Positions 7,764 to 17,729 of a stretch of DNA of 64,000 nt are shown piece after piece (positions within the stretch are counted from its first letter, which is position 1; each line of letters starts with the position of its first letter). The stretch covers positions 62,001 to 126,000 of the forward strand of contig NZ_VYKK01000015.1 in the NCBI RefSeq assembly GCF_008710135.1. The letters run 5' to 3'. The notes beneath the pieces are model-generated. The model saw only the letters and a program-made list of their open reading frames with translations. It did not search any database and was not told the origin of the DNA. The DNA comes from Paenibacillus spiritus (GTDB lineage Bacteria > Bacillota > Bacilli > Paenibacillales > Paenibacillaceae). The translations under genes and the position numbers were made by a program.

Positions 7764-8522
7764 TTACAAATTCGGTCTCTGCTCAACAATTGCCGAGATT
7801 GCCTCCCTCACATCGCCCCGGAACAAGCCTCCGTGATAACAGATCACGGCTTCCGGCTCCAGAGCTTGATACTGCCGCAGGGAAACGATTGCCGCCGCCA
7901 TATCCGGATTAGCATCCGGATCCGGGCCGCAGAGCGCGCCGCCGCGGACGGTCAGGCTGTCGCCGGCGATGAGGGTTCGGCTGCCCGAGTGGAAGAAGGC
8001 CAGATGGCCCGGACTGTGCCCCGGAGTCCAGACCGTCTGGAGTCCGCCTGCGAACGGCAGCGTTTCCCCGCCCCTCAGCACCTGATCTACCCGTCCGCGC
8101 GGCGGATGAGCCAGTGTATGGAGGAAGGCCCGGCGCCACTTCTCCGGTACGGAAGACGGGAGAGCCGATTCTGCGGCGGCCAGTGCTTCGGGCGTATGCT
8201 TCAGCAGCATTCGTTCCCCCTGAATATGGGGGATCTCAAGTTCATGGGCGTAGACCCGGATGCCGGAACCGCCCTCAAGAAAGTCGGGGAGGCTTCCGAT
8301 ATGATCGAGATCCTGATGAGTCAGCAGGATGGTATCCAACCGGTGGGGATCGGCTCCGGCCGCCGCAATCGCTTCCCGAAGGCTTCCGTATACGCCCGGG
8401 TAGCCGGTGTCGATCAATACCGTGTGATCGGAATCCTGGAGAAGAACCGGATAAATGGTCTGCGCTCCCCCCATTACGGATACCGAAATTTCAAGCAGGA
8501 AGAGTCCCGGTGCAAGTTGCAT
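7764..8522 (-). CDS. MBL-fold metallo-hydrolase
   Basis: A 252-residue cytosolic protein of the metallo-beta-lactamase fold. The two-metal site is complete: THQDLDH (HxxxDH motif), the histidine in TPGHSPGH, the aspartate in AGDS and the C-terminal histidine in YHGG. It most resembles glyoxalase II/lactonase-like members that hydrolyse thioesters or lactones. It is convergent with the catE-like gene and divergent from the antiporter gene; no partner suggests a substrate. The translation start at 8522 lies below AGGAGGC. Confidence 0.87.
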   Translation of the reverse strand: MQLAPGLFLLEISVSVMGGAQTIYPVLLQDSDHTVLIDTGYPGVYGSLREAIAAAGADPHRLDTILLTHQDLDHIGSLPDFLEGGSGIRVYAHELEIPHIQGERMLLKHTPEALAAAESALPSSVPEKWRRAFLHTLAHPPRGRVDQVLRGGETLPFAGGLQTVWTPGHSPGHLAFFHSGSRTLIAGDSLTVRGGALCGPDPDANPDMAAAIVSLRQYQALEPEAVICYHGGLFRGDVREAISAIVEQRPNL

Positions 8523-8655
8523 ACTTATACAGCCTCCTTCAACTGATGTCAGCCGCTCTGAAGCACGGCCGAATGCTTACCAGCATAGAAGAAAGCCAAT
8601 GGATATTCAATAAAAAAATATAATATTATAACACAAAAATATTATTTGTCTATAT

Positions 8656-8732
8656 ATCATTCGTGAATGATGTGTGAATTTTTGGCCGAGTATCGGCCTA
8701 TTTTTGCGATGAAAAGGACGGGTCGTTATAAT
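8656..8732 (+). promoter_or_regulatory. Antiporter promoter region with palindrome and leader hairpin
   Basis: ATCATTC-GT-GAATGAT (8656-8671) is a perfect 7-bp inverted repeat. It is followed by GGCCGA-GTA-TCGGCC (8684-8698) and TATTTTT, which has the form of a small terminator. TTGCGA (8704-8709), 17 bases and TATAAT (8727-8732) then form the antiporter promoter, 30 bases before its start. The palindrome is a candidate operator serving either the antiporter or the divergent hydrolase. Confidence 0.55.
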
Positions 8733-8761
8733 GAGGTAAAACGGCATCTGGAGTTGAAAAC

Positions 8762-10777
8762 TTGGAAACCTTAATTGCAGTACTGGTGCTGTTGTCCTTA
8801 ATCGCACTGTCCAATATCCTGAACCGCTTCATTCCGTTCGTGCCGGTTCCCGTTATCCAGATCGTGCTGGGCGCTGCTGCGGCGGTATGGCCGGGAGGCA
8901 TTCACCTGACGCTGGAGCCTGAACTGTTCTTCGTATTGTTCATCGCGCCGCTGCTGTTCAATGACGGTCGGCGGACCCCGCGCGACGAGCTCTGGAAGCT
9001 GCGCGCTCCGATTCTGATGCTGGCTCTGGGTCTCGTATTCATCACGGTCCTCGCCGGAGGTTATGCCATCCACTGGATGATCCCGTCCATTCCGCTGGCT
9101 GCGGCGTTCGCCTTGGCCGCCATCCTCTCGCCGACCGACGCTGTGGCGACCTCGGCCCTGGCCGGCAGGGTACATCTGCCGGGCAGCATCCACCGGATTC
9201 TGGAGGGGGAATCCCTCATGAACGATGCGTCCGGTCTGGTCGCTTTCAAATTTGCGATTGCCGCAGCCGTCACCGGCGTGTTCTCCCTGCCCCGGGCCAT
9301 CGGGAGCTTCTTCCTTATTGCCGCCGGCGGCCTGATCGCCGGAGCGGTGCTGGCCTGGCTCTTGATCCGGCTGAGCGTGTTCATCCGCCGGTTGGGGATG
9401 GAGGATGTTACCATTCACATGCTGCTGCAAATGTTGGCGCCCTTCCTGATCTATCTCATCAGCGAAGAGATCGGCGTATCGGGCATTCTGGCCGTGGTAG
9501 CCGGCGGGATGATCTACGCCGTAGAGAAGGACCGAGCGGTAGCGCCGCAATACAAGCTGCAGCTCGTATCGGCCAGCACCTGGTCCGTGCTGCTGTTCAT
9601 TCTGAACGGTCTGGTCTTCCTGCTGCTCGGCCTGTCGCTTCCCGATGTCTTCTCGGTGATCTTCCGGGATACGGCGATCGACAACCTCCGGGTGATCGGC
9701 TATGTATTTGCCATCACGGCGCTGCTAATTGCCATTCGCCTGCTCTGGCTGATAATCTCCGCAGCCTCCGGGCTGTTCTTCTCCCCCGGAGAGAAACCGG
9801 GATGGAAGCCGCTGCTGCTGACGGCGGTATCGGGTGTGCGCGGCGCCGTTACGCTGGCGGGCGCATTCTCGATTCCGCTGACGCTGGGCGACCATTCGCC
9901 GTTCCCCGAGCGGGATCTCATCCTGTTCCTGGCCGCCGGCGTCATTCTCGTGTCCTTGCTGACCGCAAGCATACTGCTGCCGCTGCTCGCGGACGAACAA
10001 GAGGAGAAGAGCAGCGAGCGGTCCGCCATCGGACGGATTACGGAGACCGGTCTGAGCCGGCTGCGGGATTTGGCTGCGGCCAGCGGGACGGACGCGCTGC
10101 CTGCCGTCCGCCAGTTCGCCGAGGGCGCACGTGAGCTGGCCCTGGAGCATGAGCACGCTTCTCCGGACGGCCGGGAGCATGAGCTGCGGCGGCAGATTGC
10201 CGAAGCCCGACTGACCGGTCTGCGCGCAGAGCGCAGGGCGCTGGAGCATCTCGTCGCATCGGGCGAGGTGCCGGAGCAGGCCGGCCGCCGGCTGCTGGAG
10301 ATGCTGGACCGGTGGGAGACCTTCTTCACCGGCCGGCTGAACTCGCAGCTTCGGCTGTCGGCCGGTGAAGTGGGACGTCTCCTCGCGACGATGTTCTCGG
10401 GCTGGCGTTCCGGGTCCGCAGAAGGCCGGAAGCCGGATTGGAATTCCGATGAGGCAGAGAATCTTTGCAGGGCCAGAGCGGTCATGATCCGAGCGGCGGT
10501 CGCTGCGCTGGAAGAGAGAAGGAACGGCGGGAATGACGCCGTATACGGCCGGGCGGCAGCGCGTTACCGGCAGATGCTGGCCCGTCTGGAGAGGAATGAG
10601 GAGACCGATCCTTCGGGACTTGCCGAGGACCGGGCGCTGGAGCTGAAGCTTGAAGCCATTCAAGAGCAGCGCAACGAGGTCCAGACGATGTACCAGGACG
10701 GTGTCATCAGCCGGAGAACGGCCGGCAAGCTCCGCAAGTTCGTCGATGAACTTGAAACGTATATTTGGGAGAATTAA
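8762..10777 (+). CDS. Na+/H+ antiporter, CPA1/NhaP family
   Basis: A 671-residue membrane protein. Residues 1-415 hold about 12 hydrophobic helices with the family signatures LFNDGRR, ILSPTDAVATSAL (the ion-binding aspartate) and EGESLMNDASGLV. Residues about 420-671 form a long charged, helical cytoplasmic tail, as in bacterial NhaP/YjcE-type exchangers. It exports sodium or lithium in exchange for protons. The start is TTG at 8762, below GGAG. Nothing suggests an operon: the next gene has its own possible promoter. Substrate specificity between Na+ and K+ cannot be read from sequence. Confidence 0.9.
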   Translation: METLIAVLVLLSLIALSNILNRFIPFVPVPVIQIVLGAAAAVWPGGIHLTLEPELFFVLFIAPLLFNDGRRTPRDELWKLRAPILMLALGLVFITVLAGGYAIHWMIPSIPLAAAFALAAILSPTDAVATSALAGRVHLPGSIHRILEGESLMNDASGLVAFKFAIAAAVTGVFSLPRAIGSFFLIAAGGLIAGAVLAWLLIRLSVFIRRLGMEDVTIHMLLQMLAPFLIYLISEEIGVSGILAVVAGGMIYAVEKDRAVAPQYKLQLVSASTWSVLLFILNGLVFLLLGLSLPDVFSVIFRDTAIDNLRVIGYVFAITALLIAIRLLWLIISAASGLFFSPGEKPGWKPLLLTAVSGVRGAVTLAGAFSIPLTLGDHSPFPERDLILFLAAGVILVSLLTASILLPLLADEQEEKSSERSAIGRITETGLSRLRDLAAASGTDALPAVRQFAEGARELALEHEHASPDGREHELRRQIAEARLTGLRAERRALEHLVASGEVPEQAGRRLLEMLDRWETFFTGRLNSQLRLSAGEVGRLLATMFSGWRSGSAEGRKPDWNSDEAENLCRARAVMIRAAVAALEERRNGGNDAVYGRAAARYRQMLARLERNEETDPSGLAEDRALELKLEAIQEQRNEVQTMYQDGVISRRTAGKLRKFVDELETYIWEN

Positions 10778-10842
10778 GCTGCTAATGCGATCTCTTTTTC
10801 AAGGAAATATGTCGAATACGGTCGACCGGGCAGGGGCCGTTC

Positions 10843-11760
10843 ATGTATAATGAAAACGCCTTGCGAAAGAAGCCAAACACACGAAGAGAGAAGTTGATAG
10901 ACATCAAACCCATTGCCTGGATTACCGACAGCACAAGTACGCTGCCTGAAGAATTCATTCAAGATCCGAACAACCATGTCTATGTTGTACCCCTGCGCCT
11001 GATCGTGGACGACACCTGCTACAAGGAGAACATTGATATTACAGCGGATGAGTTCTATGAACAGATGCGTATTCACGATAAAGCGAGCAGTTCGCAACCG
11101 CCCATCGGCGAATTCATTGAACTGTATGAATCCCTCAAGGACCGCTACGAAGAGGCGTTTGCTGTTCACTGCTCGTCGTCGCTGAGCGGGACTTACCACT
11201 CTTCGCTTCAGGCAGCCGAGATTGCCGGAATGAAGGTGACGGGAATTGATTCGAAAGTCGGCGCCTACCCGCTCCGCGAGATGATTATGCGCGGCATCCA
11301 CTGGCAGAACAGCGGCTGCTCGGTGAAGGAGATCAAGGAGAGAATCGAACAGATCATTCGCAATATGTCCTTCTACATGCTGCCGTCCAGTCTGACCCAG
11401 CTGCACCGCAGCGGCCGTGTGTCCGGCCCCCAACTGATGCTCAGCCAGCTCCTGCGCATTCATCTGCTGCTGAAGTTCGATGACGGCAAGGTGTTCGTGG
11501 AGGAGAAAATCCGCACCTTCCGCAAAGCCAAACAGCGGCTGCTTGATATTCTCAAGAAGGACGTCGAGCTGATTAAGGAAGTATGCATTATGCACGCGAA
11601 CAATATGGAAGAGGCGCTTAAGCTGAAGGAAGAAATCCTGAAGATGGCGCCTGCCCTGCGGACCGAGATTATGTCGTTCATTCCCGTAGCCGGCATTCAT
11701 GCCGGCGAAGGAACGCTTGCGCTCTCCTGGATACGCGGAAGCCACACTTCGATGGCGTAG
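10843..11760 (+). CDS. DegV family fatty-acid-binding protein
   Basis: 305 residues. The two-domain DegV fold is recognised by AWITDSTSTLPEEF near the N-terminus, SSQPPIGEF, HCSSSLSGTYHSS (fatty acid carboxylate site) and the C-terminal GEGTLAL. DegV/FakB proteins present a bound fatty acid to the kinase FakA for phosphorylation and phospholipid synthesis. The ATG at 10843 has AGGGG six bases upstream, but it overlaps a TATAAT at 10846-10851; TTG at 10894 (leaving LIDIKPIAWITDST) is a credible alternative start and fits the usual family N-terminus better. No fakA is nearby, which is normal. Confidence 0.88.
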   Translation: MYNENALRKKPNTRREKLIDIKPIAWITDSTSTLPEEFIQDPNNHVYVVPLRLIVDDTCYKENIDITADEFYEQMRIHDKASSSQPPIGEFIELYESLKDRYEEAFAVHCSSSLSGTYHSSLQAAEIAGMKVTGIDSKVGAYPLREMIMRGIHWQNSGCSVKEIKERIEQIIRNMSFYMLPSSLTQLHRSGRVSGPQLMLSQLLRIHLLLKFDDGKVFVEEKIRTFRKAKQRLLDILKKDVELIKEVCIMHANNMEEALKLKEEILKMAPALRTEIMSFIPVAGIHAGEGTLALSWIRGSHTSMA

Positions 11761-11803
11761 TCTCTCTCTAAGAGGAATGGAATCAATGGAATCGGTGTAT
11801 TTC

Positions 11804-11843
11804 AAAAAAGCCCCCATCCGCTTCATCATGCGGATGGGGGCTT
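11804..11843 (-). terminator. Terminator between DegV gene and exporter operon
   Basis: AAGCCCCCATCCGC (11808-11821) and its exact complement (11830-11843) form a 14-bp stem with an 8-base loop. Six A at 11804-11809 become a U-run on the minus strand, so it mainly ends the exporter operon; on the plus strand the tail is poor. Confidence 0.85.
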
Positions 11844-11876
11844 GTTCGTTATGCGCCGCGATGTATGGCGCTTGTC

Positions 11877-12305
11877 CTATCGCAGCGGCGTGCGCCGCCG
11901 GCGGAGCTGTCCGAGCACCTCGCTCAGTACAAGCCCGGTCGCGATCGCGCCCGAGAGAAGCAGCGTCTGGGTAGCGATCTGAACGGCTTCGCTGTAGTCG
12001 TTCTCGACGAACTTGCGCATGGCGTCGTAGGCCATGCCTCCGGGAACGAGCGGTATGATCCCGCCGATGCTGAAGACAATGACCGGCATCCGGAACCAGC
12101 GGGCGCAGAATTGGCTGATGACCCCGACGACGGCCGCGGCCGTAAAGGCGGCGACCATCGGCTTCCATTCCGGATTGAGCAGAAGATAGATGTACCAGCC
12201 GACCATCCCGACGAAGCCGCTCTGGATCAGCGCCCGCTTCGGGGCCTGGAACAGGATACAGAACGTCGCGGAAGCGACGAAGCTGGTAATAAGCTGAAGC
12301 AGCAT
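11877..12305 (-). CDS. Threonine/serine exporter, small subunit (YjjB/ThrE C-terminal half)
   Basis: 142 residues with four hydrophobic segments. The motif IPLVPGGMAYDA, and the length, match the YjjB-type half of the ThrE amino acid exporters. It is the second gene of a pair, starting 27 bases after the larger half ends. Together the two halves make a membrane exporter for threonine, serine or, as shown for E. coli YjjPB, succinate. The substrate cannot be decided here. Confidence 0.85.
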   Translation of the reverse strand: MLLQLITSFVASATFCILFQAPKRALIQSGFVGMVGWYIYLLLNPEWKPMVAAFTAAAVVGVISQFCARWFRMPVIVFSIGGIIPLVPGGMAYDAMRKFVENDYSEAVQIATQTLLLSGAIATGLVLSEVLGQLRRRRTPLR

Positions 12306-12332
12306 GCTGGAAGCAACCTCTTTTCCGTATCG

Positions 12333-13091
12333 TTATAAGAAAGACAGAACTAGTCCGATGCCTGTCCCGATGGCAAAGGCGGTCAGAAAAGCCTCGGCGC
12401 CCTTGGACAGGCCCGAGATTAAATGACCGGCCATCAGATCCCGGACCGCGTTCGTAATCAGCAGTCCCGGTACGAGCGGCATCACCGACCCGATAATGAT
12501 CTTGTCGATCTCGCTGCCCGCCCCCCAATAGACCAGCGCATAGGCCAGCAGTCCGATCAGCAGAGCGGCCGAGAATTCGGCAAAAAACTTGACCTGGACC
12601 AGCCGGTGCAGCCAGGTTGCGGCAGCAAAGCCGGCGCCGGAGACAAGCAGCGCCGCCGCGGCGTCGTCCAGTCCTCCGTTGAACATCACGGTGAAGCAGC
12701 CGCCGGTTGCGGCGCCTGCGAGGACCTGCAGCCACAGCGGATAGATATGGCCGTCGTCATCGACGGCATTTAGCGCCTGCAGCGCCTCCTCCGAGGAAAT
12801 CTGCCGCTGGCTGAGCTTGCGCGAGATGTCGTTGACCCGGGTTACTTTCTCCAGATCGGTGGTTCGTTCCTCAATGCGGTACAGTCTGACCGGCTCCGTC
12901 CGGTTAATGGTGAACATAATGACCGTCGGCGTGACATAGCTGTGTGCGCCCGGGAAGCCGAGCGCTGCGGCCATGCGTGTCATGGTATCCTCCACCCGGT
13001 AGGTCTCCGCTCCGTTCTGGAGCATGATTTTACCTGCCAAAAGGCATAAATCCACGATCTCTGCATTCAATTGCTGTCGTTCCCTTCCCAT
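12333..13091 (-). CDS. Threonine/serine exporter, large subunit (YjjP/ThrE N-terminal half)
   Basis: 252 residues from the ATG at 13091. The cytosolic N-terminal part has LAGKIMLQNGAETYRVEDTM, which is diagnostic of the YjjP/ThrE family, followed by about five membrane helices with a second PLVPG motif (IGSVMPLVPGLLITNAVRD). The frame stays open to a TTG at 13136, but MGRERQQLNAEIVDLC is the usual beginning. Neither start has a good ribosome site, so the exact N-terminus is uncertain. It is the first gene of a two-gene operon. Confidence 0.87.
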   Translation of the reverse strand: MGRERQQLNAEIVDLCLLAGKIMLQNGAETYRVEDTMTRMAAALGFPGAHSYVTPTVIMFTINRTEPVRLYRIEERTTDLEKVTRVNDISRKLSQRQISSEEALQALNAVDDDGHIYPLWLQVLAGAATGGCFTVMFNGGLDDAAAALLVSGAGFAAATWLHRLVQVKFFAEFSAALLIGLLAYALVYWGAGSEIDKIIIGSVMPLVPGLLITNAVRDLMAGHLISGLSKGAEAFLTAFAIGTGIGLVLSFL

Positions 13092-13185
13092 CGTTGTGAT
13101 ATATCCGATTGTCGCCTTCCGGCGCCAAAAAGGCAAGTCCCGGGGATGAATATGTCAATTTGAAAAAATTTTAATAAAAGTATTT

Positions 13186-13210
13186 CAAAATCAAACCAAA
13201 TGTTCGATAT
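13186..13210 (+). promoter_or_regulatory. Possible sigma-D-like promoter of the chemosensory operon
   Basis: CAAA (13186-13189), 13 bases, then TTCGATAT (13203-13210) resembles the flagellar sigma-D consensus TAAA-N12-16-GCCGATAT with three mismatches. A sigma-A -10 candidate, TATACT at 13229-13234, has no good -35. The call is weak and rests partly on gene content. Confidence 0.3.
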
Positions 13211-13270
13211 ACCATATGAATGGACGTCTATACTTAATATGTTAAATTACCATCAGGAAGGGAACTGCCA

Positions 13271-15499
13271 ATGACTGACTATAGTCCGGGCGAATCGCTG
13301 CTGGATCTATTTCTGTTCGAGACGGAGCAATCGCTGCAGCAGTTGGAAGAATCCATTCTGGCTTGCGAGCGCAACGGCGGATTTGCTCCTGACGACATTC
13401 ATTTGATTTTTCGCATCATGCACACCATCAAGGGGTCTGCCGCAGTCATGGGTTTCAATCAAATTTCGCTTCTGGCCCATGCTATGGAAGACCAGTTCTA
13501 TTATATGCGGGAGCAGGGAGCTTCGGCTTGCTGCGATTGCAGCAGACTGTCGGACCTGATTCTGCAGAGCGGGGACTTCATCCGGCTTGAGCTTATCAAA
13601 ATCCGCGGCGGCGATCAGGCCGACGGCGAGGCGGCGGAACTGATTGACGCCATTCACGCTTTCCTTCAGGACATGAAGGAAGGGGACAAACGCCGGATCG
13701 AAGAGCCGGTTGCCTCCTCCGCAAGCGCTGCGGCGGAGATTGCGGCAGGCGACCCGGAGCAGGAGGAGCAGACGGAAGCGTGCGGTCTCCCGTCGCCGGG
13801 ACATTACCGCATCGAAGTCCGTTATGCCCCCGATTGCGAAATGGCCAACATCCGGGCCTTTATTCTGGTGCGTGAACTGACGGAGTATCTCTCCTGCCAA
13901 TGCCGGTATTCACCGGCGGATATTGCCGAGAATCCGGACAGCAGCGAAGTCATTCTTCGGGAAGGCTTCCATCTGGAGCTGGAGACGGACGTAGGGGCGG
14001 AATGCGTGGAGTCACTGATTCTGGGCATGCCGTTTGTCGAACGGGTCGCTATCCGTGCTCACGAAGCCGCTGCCCCGGTGAAGGAAACGGCGGCTGAACT
14101 GCCGGCGATGCCGGCTGCGGGTCCGGTGCCGGAATTCCCGGCGGAACCGGCGCCTTCCGGGAATGCGGCGGGTCGGCCGACGATAGGTATGCCGGTATCC
14201 GCCCCCGGCGAGGCTGCGCCGTTACCGGCTGCCAAAGGTTCAACGAATCCGTCCGCGTCCCCTGCTTCTTCCCAGGCGACCGTGATGATTCAGGTTAACG
14301 TCTCGCGGCTGGACAAGCTGATGGATCTGGTCGGCGAGCTGGTTATTGCGGAGGCGATGGTCGCCGGCCAAGCCGGCCGGCTCGGCCTGGAAGAGGAATT
14401 CGAGCATTTTGTCAAAGCAACCCGTCAGCTACGTAAAATCACGTCCGAGGTTCAGGAGACCGTCATGTCGATGCGGATGGTGCCCCTGTCGGCCACTTTC
14501 CGCAAAATGAACCGGGTTGTCCGCGACATGAATCGCAAGCTGGGCAAGGAAGCCGAGCTGGTCATCGTGGGCGAGGAGACGGAAGTCGACAAGAACGTCA
14601 TTGAACATATCTCCGATCCGCTGATGCACGTGGTCCGCAACGCCCTGGATCACGGGATTGAGACGCCCGAAGCCAGAAAGGCCGCCGGAAAGAGCGGTGG
14701 AGGAAAGATTACGCTGGAAGCCCGCCATGCCGGGGGCGATGTGGTAATTGCCATTCGCGATGACGGCAAAGGGCTGAACCGCGAGGCGATTCTTCGGAAG
14801 GCGTCCGCCAATGGCCTGATTGCCGGCGACCCCGCCCAAATGTGCGACAAGGATGTCTTTGCCTTTATTTTTCACCCCGGATTCTCGACGAAGGAGACGG
14901 TATCGGAATTCAGCGGCCGCGGCGTCGGGATGGATGTTGTGGTCAAGGAACTGGAGAAGATCGGGGGAACCGCTTCGGTGGACAGTATGCCCGGCGAAGG
15001 CTCCGTTATCAGCTTCCGGATTCCGCTCACGCTGGCCATTATGGACGGCATGAACGTTCGGGTCGGCGCTTCCCGCTATACGCTCCCGATCACCGCAATT
15101 GCCGAATCCTTCCGGCCGGGTCCCGGCGACGTGCTGGCCGAGCCGGGAGGCGCCGAAATGATAGTGGTGCGGGGGCAGTGCCTGCCGGTTGTGCGGATGC
15201 ACCGCCTGTATGCCTCCGAACCGGACACGGAACGGATGGAGGAGGGCGTCCTGATCCGTATCGAGCAGGACGACCGCAGCTTCTGTCTGTTCGCGGACGA
15301 ACTGCTCGGCCAGCAGCAGGTCGTGATCAAGGCGCTTCCGGGCTATATTCGCCGGAGCGCCCGGCGCAGCCACTTTCTGGGCTGCACCCTGCTGGGCGAC
15401 GGAGGTGTCAGCCTGATCCCGGATATCGGGCGGCTGGCCGCCATGCTGCAGCCGGGCGGGAGCTGTGCCCCGACCGCAGATTTTGCCAAGAGGAGATGA
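13271..15499 (+). CDS. cheA: Chemotaxis histidine kinase CheA
   Basis: 742 residues with the full CheA order. P1 Hpt domain 1-115 with phospho-acceptor H51 in MHTIKGSAAVMGF; a linker; a P2-like domain about 175-260 (HYRIEVRYAPDCEMANIRAF); a Pro/Ala-rich linker 265-340; P3 dimerisation about 345-405; P4 ATPase with N-box H453-G462 and GRGVGMD at 549-555; P5 CheW-like domain to the end. It autophosphorylates at the P4-P1 pair under receptor control. P2 normally docks CheY/CheB, yet no cheY is in this operon. The start follows AGGAAGGG. The stop overlaps the start region of cheW. Confidence 0.95.
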   Translation: MTDYSPGESLLDLFLFETEQSLQQLEESILACERNGGFAPDDIHLIFRIMHTIKGSAAVMGFNQISLLAHAMEDQFYYMREQGASACCDCSRLSDLILQSGDFIRLELIKIRGGDQADGEAAELIDAIHAFLQDMKEGDKRRIEEPVASSASAAAEIAAGDPEQEEQTEACGLPSPGHYRIEVRYAPDCEMANIRAFILVRELTEYLSCQCRYSPADIAENPDSSEVILREGFHLELETDVGAECVESLILGMPFVERVAIRAHEAAAPVKETAAELPAMPAAGPVPEFPAEPAPSGNAAGRPTIGMPVSAPGEAAPLPAAKGSTNPSASPASSQATVMIQVNVSRLDKLMDLVGELVIAEAMVAGQAGRLGLEEEFEHFVKATRQLRKITSEVQETVMSMRMVPLSATFRKMNRVVRDMNRKLGKEAELVIVGEETEVDKNVIEHISDPLMHVVRNALDHGIETPEARKAAGKSGGGKITLEARHAGGDVVIAIRDDGKGLNREAILRKASANGLIAGDPAQMCDKDVFAFIFHPGFSTKETVSEFSGRGVGMDVVVKELEKIGGTASVDSMPGEGSVISFRIPLTLAIMDGMNVRVGASRYTLPITAIAESFRPGPGDVLAEPGGAEMIVVRGQCLPVVRMHRLYASEPDTERMEEGVLIRIEQDDRSFCLFADELLGQQQVVIKALPGYIRRSARRSHFLGCTLLGDGGVSLIPDIGRLAAMLQPGGSCAPTADFAKRR

Positions 15500-15504
15500 G
15501 ATCG

Positions 15505-16008
15505 TTGTCAACATGGGAGACCGTCGAGCATGAAGAAGAAGACACCCAAAGGGATAAGTACTTGATTTTCTCGCTGGACCACCAGCACTACGGGATTGAT
15601 ATCCAGAATGTAACCGAGATTATCGGCATCCAGCCGATTGCGGCGGTTCCCGAGCTGCCGACATATATCAAGGGCATCATCAATCTCCGGGGAACGGTCA
15701 TTCCCGTTATGGATATTCGGCTGAGATTCGGAATGGAGCCGAAGGCGTACCATGACCGGACCTGCATTATTGTTGTGGAGTGCGAAGATACCATCATGGG
15801 ATTGATTGTGGATCGCGTCTCCGAAGTCATCTCGATTCCGGGCGAGAATGTCATCTCGGCCCAGGACGGAGGGTTCGAGGGCGGCGGTTACGTTACGGGC
15901 GTCGGCAAGAGCGCCGGCGGAGGAATGAAAATGCTGGTAAGCTGTTCCAAGCTGCTGGATGGAGAATATATGCCTCAGAATAGACGAACGGGGGAAAACG
16001 GAGTATGA
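15505..16008 (+). CDS. cheW: Chemotaxis coupling protein CheW
   Basis: A single CheW domain of 167 residues. Motifs [36 protein letters not shown] and [11 protein letters not shown] are typical. It links the receptor tip to CheA P5. I place the start at TTG 15505, eight bases below AGGAGA; the ATG at 15496 overlaps the cheA stop (ATGA), but the ribosome site then abuts the codon. The 3' end overlaps the next gene by four bases, so cheW and the receptor are translationally coupled. Confidence 0.93.
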   Translation: MSTWETVEHEEEDTQRDKYLIFSLDHQHYGIDIQNVTEIIGIQPIAAVPELPTYIKGIINLRGTVIPVMDIRLRFGMEPKAYHDRTCIIVVECEDTIMGLIVDRVSEVISIPGENVISAQDGGFEGGGYVTGVGKSAGGGMKMLVSCSKLLDGEYMPQNRRTGENGV

Positions 16009-17726
16009 GCAAGATCTGGAACAACATGAGAATCGGCGTAAAGCTGGTATGCAGTTTTGTCGTAGTAGCCCTGCTTGCAGCGGTTGTCGGCGGCGTCGGG
16101 ATTGTCAATCTCAAGAAGGTGGACCGCAATTATACGGAGCTTTATCAGGATTACGGGATTTCACTCGGCTACATCGGCAAGGTAGGAATGGATTTCCATG
16201 CGATCCGGACGATCACCCGCGATATTATTATTGATCACCCGAACCGGGATTTGACCAAGCTGAAGAGCCGGATTCAGGAACTCGACAGCCGGATTGCGGA
16301 GAATCTGGCGCTGTTCGAGGGAAGCATCCATTCGGACTCAACGCGGGCGACGCTGGAGGAATTGAAGAAGTCTTTAAGCGACTACAACGGAGTCCGCGAC
16401 AAAGCGATCTCCTATGAGGAAGCCGGCCAGCCGGAGCAGGCGCTGAAGGAACTCTACGGAAACGGGTCGGTGCCCGTGACCGACGCCACCGAGGCGATTG
16501 ACGCCCTGTTCGCCACCAAGCAGGACACAGGGATGAAGAAGTCCGACCAATATTCCAATGAGAGCAACACCGCTATTACGACCATGTTCATCGTGCTGGT
16601 AGCGGCTGTCGTGCTGGCGGTCCTGCTCGGCGTGCTGATCTCCCGGATGATCGGCAGACCGATCCGCCAAATGCTGCATGCGGCGGACCGGATTGCGGAC
16701 GGCGACCTGGATGTGGAAATTTCTTTTAACAGCACCGATGAAATCGGCATGCTGGCCGCTGCCTTCCGCCGGATGTCAACAAATCTGGATGAAGTCATGT
16801 CCAATATCCGTTCGGCTTCGGAGCAGGTGGGAGCCGGCTCGCAGCAGATGGCCGAGTCCAGCCTGGCCCTGTCGCAAGGAGCGGCCGAGCAGGCCAGCGC
16901 CATCGAGCAGCTAACGGCATCTATTGAGGAGATTTCCGCCCAGACGACGCAGAATGCGCGCAATGCGGAGCAGGTGAACGGTCTGACGCGCGGTGCTATG
17001 GACAATGCCGAGCAGGGCAACGCCCAGATGCGCGATATGCTCGCGGCTATGGAAGAGATCAATGAATCGTCGGGCAGCATTTCCAAAATCATCAAGGCGA
17101 TCGATGAAATCGCCTTCCAGACGAACATTCTGGCCCTGAACGCCGCTGTGGAAGCTGCCCGGGCCGGCCAGCACGGCAAAGGCTTCGCCGTCGTAGCCGA
17201 AGAGGTCCGCAACCTGGCCGCCCGCTCGGCCAACGCAGCGAAGGAGACGACGGCCCTCATTGAGAACTCGGTCAAGAAATCCGAACAGGGCACACGCATC
17301 GCGGCGGATACCGCCGCCGCGCTCGAACGGATTGTCACCGATATTGCCGGTGTTGCGGCGATCATGGGTGAAGTAACTCTGGCTTCTGCCGAACAGGCGG
17401 CCGGCATTACGCAGATCAATCAGGGCGTGAACCAATTGTCCGAAGTGGTTCAGCTCAACTCGGCCACTTCCGAGGAGAGCGCCGCTGCCAGCGAAGAGCT
17501 GGCCGGCCAGGCGGAGCTGCTGCGCGAACAGATGGAGCGCTTCCGGCTCAAGGGCGAGAAGGACCGGTATGCCGTCCGACCGCAATCCGGCGGAGGCGAC
17601 CTCCGGTTCGCCGAACGCGGCCGCCGGGGCGGAACGCGTCCGGCTGGACGGGCAAAGCAGGCATCCGGAGCCGAGTCTCTGACCATTGCGCTCGGTGAAG
17701 GCGACTCCGGCAAGTACGGGCTGTAA
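16005..17726 (+). CDS. Methyl-accepting chemotaxis protein
   Basis: 573 residues. Helix TM1 at about 13-33, an extracellular four-helix-bundle ligand domain of about 155 residues, TM2 at about 190-213, HAMP to about 270, then the methylation and signalling bundle. The tip sequence [21 protein letters not shown] (near 366-386) is the universal receptor hairpin. The C-terminus is basic and Gly/Arg-rich, not a CheR-tethering pentapeptide. It is encoded inside the che operon, so it is the probable dedicated input of this array. The four-helix-bundle sensor type gives no clue to the ligand. Confidence 0.94.
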   Translation: MSKIWNNMRIGVKLVCSFVVVALLAAVVGGVGIVNLKKVDRNYTELYQDYGISLGYIGKVGMDFHAIRTITRDIIIDHPNRDLTKLKSRIQELDSRIAENLALFEGSIHSDSTRATLEELKKSLSDYNGVRDKAISYEEAGQPEQALKELYGNGSVPVTDATEAIDALFATKQDTGMKKSDQYSNESNTAITTMFIVLVAAVVLAVLLGVLISRMIGRPIRQMLHAADRIADGDLDVEISFNSTDEIGMLAAAFRRMSTNLDEVMSNIRSASEQVGAGSQQMAESSLALSQGAAEQASAIEQLTASIEEISAQTTQNARNAEQVNGLTRGAMDNAEQGNAQMRDMLAAMEEINESSGSISKIIKAIDEIAFQTNILALNAAVEAARAGQHGKGFAVVAEEVRNLAARSANAAKETTALIENSVKKSEQGTRIAADTAAALERIVTDIAGVAAIMGEVTLASAEQAAGITQINQGVNQLSEVVQLNSATSEESAAASEELAGQAELLREQMERFRLKGEKDRYAVRPQSGGGDLRFAERGRRGGTRPAGRAKQASGAESLTIALGEGDSGKYGL

Positions 17727-17729
17727 GCC

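Noticed and set aside
10774..12735. 653-codon minus-strand open frame
   Set aside because: It spans the DegV gene in antisense and the exporter genes in another frame. The exporter frames themselves carry the family motifs.
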